64,000 nucleotides of DNA, from contig MU129049.1 of NCBI GenBank assembly GCA_014904985.1, forward strand, positions 64,997-128,996, in the 5' to 3' direction. This document shows positions 1-11,762 of this stretch, piece by piece. Position numbers and translations under genes: made by a program. Position 1 is the first letter of the stretch; every line of letters begins with the position of its first letter. The notes beneath the pieces are model-generated. The model searched no databases and was not told where the DNA came from. It worked only from the letters and a program-made list of their open reading frames with translations. This DNA comes from Hydnum rufescens UP504. Taxonomy: Eukaryota; Basidiomycota; Agaricomycetes; Cantharellales; Hydnaceae.

Positions 1-1094
1 ATTACAGGGGGTGTATTAGCAGGGGGGGAAGCAGGGGGGGTGTATGCAAAGGGGACTGGGGTGGAGGAATAGGGCATATTCTGTCATGTGCATATGGGGA
101 GCATTGTTTCTTGATCCCACTGAATTACCATCCTCAGAACAAGGTATGGCCCCATGGATCCCAAATGCATTCTAATATTGAATATATGAATTTCCATTTA
201 AAATTACCTTGGAGAAAATGCACTTCAATTTGGCATAATTCAATTAGCATTAATCAATCATGGTCAATCTCATAAGAAATACAGATATTCATTTTTTAAA
301 TGGGCAGGCATACAAGACTTATGGGCTTGTTCAGTGAGAGAAAACTTAATAGGGTGTCAGGGGATCCTGAGCTATATACTGTAACATCATGTGGATTACA
401 TAATCAAGATGAGACTGATCCAATCCCAACAGGCATAGGGACAGGGGTCTGACAGAATAGAAAAAAACACAGGAACAAATGAAAAAAAAAAAAAAAGAGT
501 GGCAGGGTTGGTTACATAAGGGATCTGGCACTGGCATACAAAGGAAATGGGAGGGTGTGCATGTGATAGGTGAAGATGGGGTGTAACAGCATCAATGGGT
601 TATGGATTACAGTCATGGGTTTGGGTTATGGGTGCAGGTCAGCCACAATACAGTCAGGTAAACTTTTTCAGGGTACAGGTATGGTTTCAGTTTCAGTTGC
701 AGGTTAGCCACAGGGGCCATGGTTGCAGGTTACAGCTTCAAGTCAATACAGGCTATACTTTCAGATACAGTGGTCTGGGGTTGAATATGAGTTTGGGTTT
801 GGTCATGTGATGAATCCACACACATGGTGGATTCATGGACATGAGGAGGGTGGTGCATGCAGCATGGGGGGCATTAGAGCCAGGGAGACAGGAACACCAC
901 TTCACTGTGGGTTAATCTCCAGGTATCACAGAGCTTAATTGGGGCCCATAGCCTGTTGGCAAAAGAAAAACTTGATAGGAGATCAGGAATTCCCAAGCTA
1001 TATACATCATGTGGATTATGTAATAAAAATAAGATTGATCCAATCCTCTCATACTAACAATGGCAGGCTCAAAGCTGGCACCATAGGCTCACAG
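1..1094. other. gene-free left end
   Basis: I see no supportable gene here. The stretch has G-runs near the start, a run of fourteen or so A at about 481-495 and low-complexity GGTT/CAGG-rich sequence around 590-800. Short open frames exist on both strands but have no recognisable domain, no splice partner and strongly biased low-complexity composition. Confidence 0.5.
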
Positions 1095-1247
1095 CAGCCA
1101 CCTAAAGGCAAGAGTAAAAGCCATGTATGGACAAAGCAGTCAGCTAAGGCAAGAGTACAATTCATGTATGGACAAAAGCAGCCACCTAAGGCAAGAGTAC
1201 CAGCCATGTATGGACAAAGCAGTCAGCTAAGGCAAGAGTACAAGCTG
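1095..1247 (+). repeat. 42-bp tandem repeat, about 3.6 units
   Basis: Four head-to-tail units start at about 1095, 1137, 1179 and 1220. Each begins CAGYCASCTAA and ends CATGTATGGACAAAG; the last is cut short. Units 1 and 3 share CAGCCACC and units 2 and 4 share CAGTCAGC, so the array looks like duplication of a two-unit block. A frame through the array encodes a basic repeat peptide, but nothing else supports a gene. Confidence 0.8.
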
Positions 1248-1272
1248 GCATGCACAGATGACAGCTTTTACT

Positions 1273-1397
1273 CATGGTGCTTGAAACTGTTGGAGGTATG
1301 ATATGGATTACCTAAGAAATGTTGTACCGGACTGCCGAATACAGTAGTTCCTGCTTCCACCCACCATCTACCCAAGCCGTCTACTGTCACACAAGAG
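1273..1397 (+). pseudogene. 5' part of a split unrecognised gene (copy 1)
   Basis: This stretch matches about 12250-12375 closely (it encodes a block like VLETVGGRYNMDYLRNVVP in the second copy). The match stops abruptly after position 1397 and resumes at about 3841, where the sequence GCGAAAGACCACCG continues exactly as it does at 12376. Two frame-breaking differences near the start (for example GGAGGTATGATATGG against GGAGGGAGGTACAATATGG) show decay. I do not recognise the protein family. Confidence 0.6.
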
Positions 1398-2115
1398 TGA
1401 TGTGGAAGATAAAAACATCCAGTATCAGAAAATGTGAATATCCATTGATCCCAGCCATTGAATGATCATGTGACCTATTACGAAATTAATTATGGCTATG
1501 CATGAAAACAGAGTTCGTTCAATTGCTCCATCAGTTTTGATCGGAGAGGTACGCCATATAACGCTTAGAAAGCTACGATTCACACCTTTTGAACGGTACC
1601 AAACACAAGTCGAACAGACCAAAACTGCACTCTCCAGGCCAATTTTACTATCAAATCTGAGATTTCCAGTAAAAAAACGAATTTCTCCCTCAGTTCACAT
1701 CCAATCCCCTCGAAACAACCGCGCCTAGAAAGATATAAAAAATCCGCATCCAATGGTACCTAGTGCGCAAAGAACAGATCAAAACTGAACTCTACAGAAT
1801 GATATTACTATCAGAATCAACACCCATCAGTAAAAAATGAATTTCTCTGTCAGTTTACACCGGATCTGCTCGGAACCACTGCGCCCAGAAAGCTGTTAAA
1901 AATCCGCATCTAATGATACCAAGAGTGTCTATTACAGATGCAAACTGCTGTTTCTGCATCAAATCCCACCCCATGCACTTGTCCCCATTATCAACCAGCA
2001 ACAAAAACATCTTAACCACTGGACTACAAACAAAGTAATCTCCAAGAACTCAGAAATATCCTTTGATTTCATCTCCCATTGCCACAAATAACTTCTAGAA
2101 CCTCACAGATAAGAA

Positions 2116-2259
2116 AGATAACACCTCCTTGACTACCCTTTTGTTCTGTTTATGAATGACTCACCTTCCTTGCAACCACTTTATGAAAGATAACACCTTC
2201 TTAGCAACCCTTTTGTTCTGTTTATGAATGACTCACCTTCCTTGCAACCACTTTATGAA
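2116..2259. repeat. 72-bp tandem duplication, two units
   Basis: Unit 1 is 2116-2187 and unit 2 is 2188-2259; both start AGATAACACCT and end CAACCACTTTATGAA, with only a few differences. A degenerate partial third unit follows to about 2293. Confidence 0.85.
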
Positions 2260-3180
2260 TAGCTCACCTATCATGCAACCACCTTATGAATGAACTCTGT
2301 CAGGGCGACACTGCCGTCGAAGCCACAAACAGAAAGAGGAAAGAGATTAATTAACCACATGCTATTGCAGTGGGAATCCTGAGTATACACCACACCACAC
2401 AACAAGGGACACACAAGTCTCGCACCTATCACAGTGGGAATCCTGAGAGATCAAAACTGGTGATCCCCCAACTGCGAAGGGCTATAAATACTATTTCCTG
2501 CACACAGCCTCCAGCCTCCAGAGCCTTCTGCCAGCTTCCATAACCTTCCGGATCCTCCTAGAATGCCAGCTCCACAGCCCATCAGTCAGCCTCCACAGCC
2601 ACCATCACTAAGCCTCACTAAGCTGATGCAGCCGTGTTATGAATCCTGTGCGCACCTCCACATGGCTATGCCCCACTTCCATATGTATCCCCCTTAGCAT
2701 ATGTACTTCCAAGGCAGTGTACGCCTGGGTACTCCAAAGGTATCCAAAGTGTCAAAGGACTGTAATGATGTGGATGGAGTATGGATTGGGACAGGTGGTG
2801 TGGATTCAGGGACTGGGGCAGAGGAGGAGAAGGGGGAGTCTGGATTGGCAACTCCATGGACTCATGTGGGGAGCAAGGGAATGACAGGTGCTGACAAGGG
2901 CGCCAATGCTGCCACTGGTTGACTACCCAGCCCATAGCCTGCTGGCCGAGGCCTGAGAGTACGAGGGCAATAACAATAAGAGAAATGCCAATAATGGCAA
3001 GGATGACAATAACCCCCTGACTGAATGGAGGAAGAGAGGAGACAAGAGCATTTGAAGAAGTAGGCACCATATGATAGAGTCGACGCAGAATGATACTCTG
3101 ATGGGTAAGTCCACAAGCGGAAGCAAATGTCAATTTGATCCTGACAGACTCACCCTCCTTGACAACCCTATTGTTCTCAC

Positions 3181-3208
3181 ATATGACTCACCTAGGAGTG
3201 AGTCATAT
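3181..3208. repeat. perfect 11-bp inverted repeat (hairpin)
   Basis: ATATGACTCAC at 3181-3191 and GTGAGTCATAT at 3198-3208 are exact reverse complements around a 6-nt loop. TGACTCA is the AP-1/Gcn4-type half of the arm, and a TATAAAAG box lies about 30 bp downstream, so a regulatory role is possible but not shown. Confidence 0.6.
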
Positions 3209-3840
3209 TCTTTAACACAGCCACCTTCAGAAAGGTATAAAAGCTGGTGGATTTTCCTGTATCCCCCCATCTTCTCACTACTGGAATATACTACTGTCTA
3301 CAAATCTGCTTGCATCTGAAGAGAGTACTGATCTAAAGCCATCTGGAGCTAAGTCATATACAAGGTTGTTAAGACTAAGTCACTGTAAGCCCTCTATGCG
3401 AAATACTAAGCCAAGGATAGTTGCAGGACCTAAGATTAGAGTTGCTGGACATCCAAGGAAAGGTGAGTAATAACAAAGTCAAGTTAGAAGAAGAAAGAAA
3501 CACATTGACACACTGAATCAAGCTTAAAATAGTCTAGAGCCTCTTTAGAATCCGCATTTTGACCAGGAGGACACAAATAGGTACACACAAATAGCAGTAA
3601 ACAGTTCAACACAACACGTATAAGCCTTTCACAAGCATCCCACGATATATCATTGACTATAGCTAGTCCATACCACAATCTTATCTCCACTGATTACCAT
3701 ACACAACTTGTTAGAGAGTGATCAACCATCAGAGCGAACCAGCCCATTGAATAAAAACAGAAATACAGTCTCCCATCTACACACTGGCTGAACCAGAGTT
3801 TGATTTGACAGTCATTGGAGCTCCCAATCCTTCTTCTATA

Positions 3841-4250
3841 GCGAAAGACCACCGATGCATTCAGGAGGCCTCCAACGGGAAGGCAGTGCTCCTTCAGCGG
3901 TAGCTGGATGCACTTTCTGCCAAGTTGTCCAGTCTTGACATCTCTGCCAAGCTCGCCATGGCATCTTCCAGTGGGCCACTTATCGTTGATTGTTGTCCAT
4001 ATCTGCAGTGCTGGCTTCACTGATGCTGACATCAGCACCTAGCACTCCGAAGAAGATCATTTATTCCTCGGCAAACTTTGTTGACCCAGAGGAGCTTGAT
4101 GTCATCCTTGCTATTGTCAACTGTACTGCCAATCATTTTTTCCTCTTTCTGCTTGCACAGCAGAGTTCCATGAAATATTCATTCGATAGCTCTGCAATTC
4201 CATATACAGGAAGTGCAAAGGGCAAAGGAATGAAAGGTGAGATGCATTGA
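3841..4250 (+). pseudogene. 3' part of the split unrecognised gene (copy 1)
   Basis: This matches 12376-12850 over its whole length once the LTR insertion in the second copy is ignored. A shared frame encodes YSSANFVDPEELDVILAIV (about 4064-4120), which is the best conserved protein block. The copy carries several indels and stops relative to the other. The family is not recognised. Confidence 0.5.
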
Positions 4251-5771
4251 ATGTCACTCACAGCCACGGTGCTAATGGGGATGTTACACACAACTCTGCT
4301 GCTATATATTCCAATGCACTCAGGGATCATTGTCCTGTACAAGCAGAACTCACCACCATTTTTCAAAGGTCGAGAGTGTTGATGTCACTGCAGACCAATG
4401 GAAGTGAAAACACCCTCTGTGATGAAGCCAGTGAGGGTGGTGATTGTCGTCAATAGAGACATGCAGGTTGAGGTGGGCGCATTTGGAGGGATCAGTCTTC
4501 TTGTGGGCCACCAGAGCTCCTGTAACATTCTTGACACTGAGAACTCAAAGAGAAATAAATGGTTTCAAAACAGGAAATTGGCAGGTGTACACATACCATA
4601 CCTGGACGTGTGTAATATCACATTATTCGACTTTGAATATACATGGGAGTCATCATTAGACAAGGCGGAGTCGACGTTCCTGTAAACAGAGGAGAGAGGG
4701 TAATCGTCCCGCTCTAGGCACTGGCTTCGAGCGGACGGGCCATGCACAAGGCTAAGCACTGGCTCACCTCGTATGTGGGAGAAGCGGAGGGAGAGGGGAA
4801 AGGAATAGGGGAAGTGTGGTAGTAGCTGGCTAAGGGGCCAGACTACTATCTAAGGAGGCGAGGGAGTGGTCAGCTAGTAGGTCAGAGAAAGGACTCACTT
4901 AGTAGAGTCGCGCTTGTACGCAACTCTCCCTTATCCTTCGCAACACTGTGCTCTATGGCAACGGTTCGGGTAGCTTAATCGAGCGGGTTGTAACACGACT
5001 CAGTCATGTGGCTGCATAGTTTCACGGGTCTCGCAAGAGTGAAGATGTCCGGGCAAAAAGATGAATTTGATTCTGCCACATTAGCGACTTAGAATCGTCA
5101 TGGCCATGCTATTACGTAATAGCACAGACGAAGGGACAGACATAGGGGATGACTGCTATGTACATACAAACCATGAGCACTATATTACAATGTGACACCT
5201 TGGCTAACTTCAATTGCAAAGGGGGTGAGGACATGTGACACTAGCAATCGCAAAGGGGCACCATTAGATCTAGATTCCAATTGCAGAAATGCAGCATGGA
5301 CCACCCAGAACTGGTAATCAGGCACTAGGCCAATTCTTCAGGCATGTGACATCCTATGGCAGCACCCCCAAATGTGACGAATTTGCTGTGGGCTCCAGCG
5401 ACTTTTTCCCAGGGGTGACGTGACACTTTGTTAGACTTTGGGCACCATAGTAGCACCAGCCCGCGGGACCGCCTTCCAGCTAGATAAATCCTTGAGATTA
5501 CAGCCACAATACTGTCCTATTTCAACCATAGGTTCAGTCACAGGTCATGGCGACCCATGAACTGAACCCCCCAGGCATGGTGTCACACATCACGGACCCC
5601 AATGAACTACAAAAAGGCCCCTTGGACACAGTTGGGTCACAGCCGCGGATGTATTCTCTATAGAGATTGAACTGAACTGGTGGCTGGTCACGGGTCACGG
5701 GGCGGTTTGAACTGGCGAACTACCGATGGAGGGGTGTCACATGAATTTCAAGCGAACCTATGGTCGAAATA
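4251..5771. other. intergenic, no gene supported
   Basis: The sequence after the split gene fragment shows short unrelated frames only. The part from about 4700 to 5750 has repeated short motifs (for example GCAAAGGGG near 5215 and 5250, and TCACGGGTCACGGGGCGG near 5690) as in old repeats, but no element could be delimited. Confidence 0.4.
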
Positions 5772-5806
5772 AGGTAGGCTGCATCCATACTCATCCAGCC
5801 TCCGGC
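5772..5806 (+). repeat. left terminal inverted repeat of the transposon
   Basis: This is the reverse complement of 8965-8999, with 34 of 35 positions matching; the mismatch is at the 28th base. The flanking dinucleotide is TA. Confidence 0.93.
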
Positions 5807-5830
5807 CCTGCCGAATGAATCATGTGATGG

Positions 5831-5842
5831 TTAGGGTTAGGG
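5831..5842 (+). repeat. short telomere-like TTAGGG repeat inside the transposon end
   Basis: Two exact TTAGGG units lie here, preceded by GG and followed by TTTAG. TTAGGG is the usual telomeric unit of filamentous fungi, but two units can occur by chance. Confidence 0.5.
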
Positions 5843-5945
5843 TTTAGACGCTCAAATTTTAGGGGCCAAGTACCAACTTTTGTCCGGGGCTCTGGCCATG
5901 ACTAGTTTTAAGTTGAATGTATACACATAATGGAAATGAGAGGTA

Positions 5946-8644
5946 TCAAGTTTCTTTGTCTAGGTCATCCATTAGAGTGTCTGGAAGGACTCTATGACCG
6001 CGATACTTTTTGTTGGCCCATGCCGCTTGCACACCATTAAGCCCCTTTCGGTACGCATCCATAAATCTTAATGACCGTGTAAAAAATCTACGGCAATACT
6101 AAGCAAGATCGAATATCTAAATGCCAGAGCACTCACCGGCGCATGGAAAGTATAGGAACAGACTCCAGGGCACTTATAACATTCCGCTCGAGCTCTTTCT
6201 CATTTGAAGATTCTGGGTATTGGCGGTATATGCGCTTTGAGTATCCCCAGTTATTTTCAATAAAATTGCACTCGCAGTGGAAGCGGGGGTAGAAAATAAC
6301 TCCATACCCATATTTGTCCCCAAGCTCCTCAAGCCGTGACTTCTGGTTTGTGAAATCTGGCTGATCAAAGAGGGCCTTCCGGCAGCAGCATGGTTGCGAG
6401 CCCGGCAGGAGGACATGGTCTCGGCATTTGAATTTAGGACACTGCGCATTGAGACTTTGGGTGTTGATACCGCGCTCTTCCAGAATCGTCGCCATGCCTT
6501 TAAATTGGCCACAATATTGGTGGCCCAGTGGGAAATAGAATGGCTGTGGGGAACCATCCGGCAACTTGCCATCACGCATCCGTTGCTTTTCCTTCACCAC
6601 ATTCCCACTGGCATCGGTGATTGCTTTCCCTGCTGCATCGTGTACCGTAATGTTAACGAGAAAGTTGCGAGGTGCCTTCGGCATTGCTTTTGGCATCTTT
6701 GATGCAGAGAGGGCGTCATCTGGACGTTTCAGGTGAGTTGTTGCGTTATCAAAGGCGAAGATGTGGCTTTCATGTGGGTAATACTTGTCAAGGATATCCA
6801 TGGCGTGAGCTGCCTGGGCAACAATGTCGTCATTGGTGAAGTAGCCGTCGCGGTTTTTACCAGCTTTAAAGAGGACCCGACTGGCATCCGAACCATCAGG
6901 TGAGCACAACCAACCATAGTCTGCCGATGCGAAGTCGGAGACCATTAGTGATGCCCCTTCACCCTTTTGCATAGGTCTTGGATTCTCGCTATCATGGACC
7001 CAGCGAAGTTTGCGCCGATCATGTGCGTAAAATGTTGATTCGTCATGAGTCCATATTACCGTCCTTCGATCTGCCGCCCTGTCCATTATCTCGTTACCAT
7101 CCATATCCCATTCTCTCAGTGAAGGCAATAGTCGCTCCCAGAATGGCAGAAATCTATTCTGGCAGTATGCAACGACATCAGCGCGTTCGTGGCCGTCGGC
7201 ATATTGACCTTGCGGTTGTTTTTGCCAGCGATATTGCATAACTTTCATCCATCGCTGTGCCGTCACAACATGAATCGTTTTCCTCAGGCCAAAGCGGGAT
7301 TTCACCTCTTCAGTGTCCAGATAATGTACAATGTCGATGGCAGCAACGAATTTTCCCTTTGATTGCAAGTGCAAATGAATTTCGGAGGCAAGATCCTCAT
7401 CGGCGAGTGCAGATATGTTCCATTGACCATAAATATTGACCGGGAGAGCATTTCGATCCAGGATGAATGCGCGAGTCCATTTCCGCATGCATCGTGCCAA
7501 CCACGGGCCCTTTCCTGCCGCCTTTGCAGCAATCAGCGAGGTCTGTGTCCACACTGCTGTGGTGTTGGTGTCGACATTGCCCTTCAAACCCGCTATGTAC
7601 AGATTGAGCAAAATGCTCATCATTTCGAGTCGTCCTCGGTACACAACGCCGAGCCCAGGGTCCTTGTATCCAGCACCCATATTACGCGGTGGTTTTAAGA
7701 TTGCTTGGAGATCCTTGAGTGCCACACTTGAATCACTTAGCGAAGGTGCGGGAAGGAAGAGTTTGCCTGTCGTGCGCAATGGGTTTGTATTGACATCACC
7801 GAAGTCATCGCAGTTCTCCTCCTGTTGTGTGAGGGAATCTTCACCTGGTATGTCATCAGGGGGAGGTGGTGGAGTTTCACTGGTGGTGGATGGAAATTTG
7901 GGGGAGGATGGGACAGGTGATGATCGCGGAGACATTGTGGCACTTGTATGGGTGGTATCCGCACCACCACCAGGCGATGACCCCAAATCTGTCAGTATTG
8001 CTTCTTCTTCCTCTTCGTTCTCACCGCCAATGGTGATCTGAATTATGGGGCAGTGCGCAATGGGTGACAGGTGATGAGAAGAAATGGTTGATTCGGCAGC
8101 TGGTACCATGGGACTTGGCACATGACGCGTGTCCTTAACAGATGGATGAATAGTAAGGTCTGGCTTAAACCACCTGGTGAGTTGGTTGCCATTTTTTTCA
8201 GACTCTGCAAGCGCGTTCCTTATCTTGGCCCTGTGGCACCGTTCGGTAGAGTCCGCCTTCCTTCCCAATTTTTTGTAGAGGACTGATACCCCTTCTATGG
8301 CACCTCGGACATGCATCCTTGTGTCACTTTTGAGTCTGCGCATTCCGGCAGCAAGTATTTCTGCATAACCATCCGTGTTGTTTAAAAAAGGAATATCATC
8401 TTCAGAAAGGTGGGTTTCAACTGAAAGAATAGAGTCACAGTCTGAGGTTGCCTCCACATGGTCTGTCTGGGGGTTGTCTGAGTCTGAACTTGAGTGGATA
8501 TTTATTGGTTCCAATGCGCGTGCCTACTCCATTAGGGAATTATTGTCTGGGGACTAGATTTGGTGCTTGATTACACACCCTTTTTTGTGCATGATGCTGC
8601 AAATTTGCCTGCCATGTAAGCACAAGTTGGCGCTTGCGTGGCAT
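5946..8644 (-). CDS. DDE transposase, Tc1/mariner (IS630) superfamily, 864 aa
   Basis: This gene catalyses cut-and-paste movement of the surrounding element. My model is complement(5946..6087, 6137..8523, 8579..8644). The first intron (55 bp, GTGTGT...TAG) joins a basic N-terminus starting MPRKRQLVLTW to the main frame; the second (49 bp, GTGAGT...GTAG) removes an apparent stop and adds a C-terminal tail containing RSLRFMDAYRKGL. The catalytic triad is visible: Asp516 in THDES, Asp614 in FAFDNATTH and Glu778 in CNFIENNWGYSKR. A low-complexity acidic and proline/serine-rich region (about residues 190-265) precedes the core. It has no frameshift, so it may be active. The N-terminal exon is the least certain part. 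Confidence 0.9.
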
Positions 8645-8964
8645 GATCAAGACTGGAGTTGACCAATGGCTAGGCCTGAAAAGGCAATTCCGGAGATCGC
8701 CGAGGACCGGCAAGATCCAATTTCCTTTTTTGGAAATGCTCAAATTTTTCATCTTGAAAATTAAGTTGCTCAGAATCTGATTATAAGACTTTCTGCATTC
8801 ACACTTTTTCCAAGTGTATCTCCTCCCTCCCAAGACCTTTTCTTAAAATTCTTTTACCACAGATTACTAGATAAGACCTATGCCCACCATTTGGTGGTCT
8901 TACATAGTCCATAAAGTAATGTGCCAGTGACTAGTAGCAGTTGTGGTGAACATGCCCGGTAAGT

Positions 8965-8999
8965 GCCGGAGACTGGATGAGTATGGATGCAGCCTACCT
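8965..8999 (-). repeat. right terminal inverted repeat of the transposon
   Basis: This is the partner of 5772-5806 and is followed directly by TA at 9000-9001. Confidence 0.93.
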
Positions 9000-9116
9000 T
9001 AGGACAGTACGTGCGTCCGGATTTCTCCGGAAACATGGCAAGTCGCCCTCGCTCTCATTGCGAATGAACATTGCACTGGTATGGCGCAACGGGGCGCCGA
9101 CAACATGTGCCCAGAC

Positions 9117-9238
9117 CTGTCAAAAATCTCCCGGCGCTGTCAAAAATCTCCCTGGAGTTGTCAAAAGTCTGGCTAGAGCTGTCGAAAATGTCCCCGGTGC
9201 TGTCAAGAATGTCCCTGGAGCTGTCGGAAATCCGGATT
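9117..9238 (+). repeat. 20-22-bp minisatellite, six units, upstream of M20 copy A
   Basis: Six imperfect head-to-tail units follow the pattern CTGTCAAAAATCTCCCTGGAG. A related array lies upstream of copy B in the opposite orientation. Confidence 0.8.
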
Positions 9239-9341
9239 TTGGAGAAAAATTCAGTACTACAGTTGCCATAAATCCTTTTTGAGGAATCAGCTCGAAATCC
9301 ATTCAGTTGGGATTCGTGGGAGCCTACCTGGGCATACGCGG

Positions 9342-9349
9342 TATATAAA
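9342..9349 (+). promoter_or_regulatory. TATA box of M20 copy A
   Basis: TATATAAA lies 43 bp upstream of the candidate start ATG at 9392, and a pyrimidine-rich tract (CCTCCTCCGCTC) follows it, as is common at fungal transcription starts. Confidence 0.55.
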
Positions 9350-9391
9350 CAAGAATGCCTCCTCCTCCGCTCAACACTCGCTTTGTTCTTG

Positions 9392-11762
9392 ATGGCTGCA
9401 GAGAAAGATATCACTCCAGGATGCTTGCAACCCCTTTTCTCCATGATCATGTCCAAAGTAAGGGGCAGGAAGAAGTCTTCACCAGAGGATGACTGTGTTG
9501 CGAAGAATATCGCTGAACCCAAGGTTGTCTTCCAAGTTCTCAGTAGGCATTATGCAAATTTACCAAACCATTCGACGATTGCTAGGAAAATGATGTGATA
9601 CGCTCTGGAATTCCCTGTGACTTGTCTCCTCCAGGGACCAAAATATGCACCCTCGAGGAATGCAAAGAAGCACCCCCGCCCCAATACGCTTCCGTAGACA
9701 AGACGTCAACCTTCTGTCCCCCGGTCTTGAAGCAGTGGATGAGTATATCGACTCGTATAATGAGGAATTGTGGGAATTAAACCAGCAGGTACACGGCAAG
9801 TGCACATCCCCGCTGAGGATACATAGACATTTTACAGAGGGTACCCACTCTCATGATTAATGTACAGGTTGTCCGGAGCTGGCGTTCAAAGAGGAGTTCG
9901 TCCCTAAGCCTTCTCCGGATCACCGACTTGATATCTAATGATCGTGCCACTCAGATATGCCCATAAAGTGCTCACGGAGTTCATGGAAGCTCACGGGTTC
10001 TCTGTAACGCGACATTATCTTGGGCTTGAAACCGCTTGGCGCGCTGCTTGGTCTAACGTCTCTCCTTGCAAAAGATCGGTGCGCACAATCGGGTTCAACA
10101 GTGAGATGGATGCCCTACCTGGGATAGGCCATGCGTGTGGCCACAATCTCATTGCCATCGAGGGCGTAGCTGCGGCGCTTGGCACTAAACATGCGATGGA
10201 GAAATGCGGGATTGAAGGAAGAGTGGTTTTGCTGGGCACACCAGGTTTGCGGGGGCTTCACGCTGCGTTGTTACTCTGTCAACTTCCTGATTGGTTTGTC
10301 TCTCCTGATTTTTGCAGCTGAAGAGTCTGGAAACGGAAAGATAATACTCCTCAAGCGAGACGCATACAAAGAAATGGATGCGTGTTTGATGTGCATTCGA
10401 AACCTTTTCTTGGAAGAATGCATCCACGGAGCTCATGAGTCTTGCGATTATAACTTCTAGGATGCATCCTACTCCAGGCCCTGAACGGAGTGCCGGTATT
10501 GTGTCGTCTTTGGCGCTTCAAGCGATCGAGGCGGAATACAGCGGCCATCCGTGCGTTGTATTCAACCACTTTCAAATTGCAACGGATGAGTTAATTGTCC
10601 ATCTATATAGAGCCCATGCAGGCCGTGCGCCCTGGGAGGGCCGGAATGCTCTCGATGCAGCCGTCGTTGCCTATTCGTCTATCTCTGCACTCAGGCAACA
10701 AATGAAGGCAGAGTATATGTCCACTAATCATTCCTTCCTGCCCGTTGATTGCTTCTTTTCCTCTGCATAGCCGACGCATCGTGTTCATGGGATTATTGAG
10801 GGACGGGACTGGGCCCCGAATAGTACGTACACGCTCGCCTTCGATCCTTAGAGCTGTCTTATGTATGGTGTACATGATTGCTTGTAGTAATACCCGACAA
10901 CTCCAAGATGCGTTGGGTGGTGCGTGCTCCCACTACCAAAGAGAACGGAGAGTTCGCAGAGCGTGTCAAGGAGTGTTTCAAGTGCGTTACGCCCCATTTT
11001 CTTTATCATGATGCCCCGTGTTCTCTTTGGGATGTCCTGACGTTAATTATTATCGCACGCCGTGTGCAGGGCAGGTGCGCTGGCTACAGCGTGCACGATG
11101 ACCTTGACGACACCCGATCCTGTTCAAAATCTTCGGCAAAATAGTGAACTTGGTGCGTACATTTTGCTTGCGTGAGGTTCGATTTCATCGTTCGATGTTC
11201 AACTGATGCTAGGGTTTTTTTTTTTTGTAATCAGCGTCGGAATTCGCAGCGGCTATGAATCTCTATGGGAAGTACATTTTGCCCGACACGGCACCTGCTG
11301 ATATCTCAACTGACTTTGTGAGCCTTTGCCATTCCTGAGCCAATGTTTGGAAACCCCTCGGGCTCATTCGATTTGCTTTGTGTAGGGGAACGTTACATAC
11401 GGTACGGTTTGTAGACATAGAGGGACATGATTTCGTTTGTTCATCATTCTTTTCGCGTAAACCCCTATAGCATTGCCTGGTCTTCACCCAAACTTTGCAA
11501 TTCCGACTGTAAAAGATGGAGGTAACCATACACCCCAGTTCACTAAGTCTGCTGAGACGAAAGAAGCCCACGACATTACGATAACTGTGGCGAAATGTAT
11601 CGCTTTGACGGGTCTGCGCGTCCTGAGCGATGGGGCATTTTTTGCCAAGGTACGTATCCCTCAGCGACTCTATTGTGTGCAGTGTGTGTCAATCTTGAAT
11701 ATCTCTTATGGATCCAGGTCCGCGAGGCTTTCGAAGAACAAGGCGATTCCGAGGCTTTCTGA
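9392..11762 (+). CDS. M20-family amidohydrolase (PM20D2/ACY1L2-like), copy A; N-terminus frameshifted
   Basis: Products of this family are zinc-dependent hydrolases of amide or dipeptide bonds. The gene has the same 14-exon layout as copy C. Visible motifs are GHACGHN (metal Cys and His), AEESGNGK (catalytic and metal Glu), MHPTPGP (His) and GGNHTPQF (His), so all expected ligands remain. Exon 2 lacks one base in the block before VDEYIDS, which breaks the frame from the exon-1 ATG at 9392; however an ATG at 9645 is in frame with the catalytic body. One donor has become GC (AAG|GCAGAG, about 10708). The last exon ends at the TGA at 11760-11762. Whether this is expressed or a pseudogene cannot be told from sequence. 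Confidence 0.75.

Larger units (their letters stand above)
1398..3840. other. 2.4-kb segment inserted in the split gene; no supported CDS
   Basis: Compared with the uninterrupted copy at 12250-12450, this block is extra DNA. It contains a 72-bp tandem duplication (2116-2259), TATAAATA-like and TATAAAAG-like sites (about 2484 and 3237) and a related motif pair around TGACTCACCTTCCTTGCAACC that recurs near 3147-3190, which resembles the promoter-bearing end of an LTR-type element. No gag/pol frame, no clear terminal repeats and no clear target duplication were seen, so the identity is open. Confidence 0.45.
5772..8999 (-). mobile_element. complete Tc1/mariner-superfamily DNA transposon
   Basis: The ends are inverted repeats: 5772-5806 and 8965-8999 match over 35 bp with a single mismatch, starting AGGTAGGCTGCATCC on the outer edge. 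Both ends are flanked by TA (5770-5771 and 9000-9001), the target duplication of the Tc1/mariner (IS630) superfamily. The 3228-bp element contains one gene, a DDE transposase on the minus strand with an open frame over three exons. Near-identical ends and an undamaged gene suggest recent insertion, just upstream of M20 copy A. Confidence 0.93.

Noticed and set aside
1492..1728. 78-aa frame in the left region
   Set aside because: No domain, no splice partner, and it sits in the unclassified 2.4-kb inserted block.
6133..6135. In-frame TGA as the end of the transposase
   Set aside because: The stop lies inside a GTGAGT donor; splicing to 6087 continues the frame with RSLRFMDAYRKGL, a normal tail for this family.
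7436..8041. 201-aa open frame on the plus strand opposite the transposase
   Set aside because: It lies wholly antisense to a gene with clear DDE motifs and introns, and its Ser/Gly-rich composition mirrors the low-complexity coding part of the transposase.
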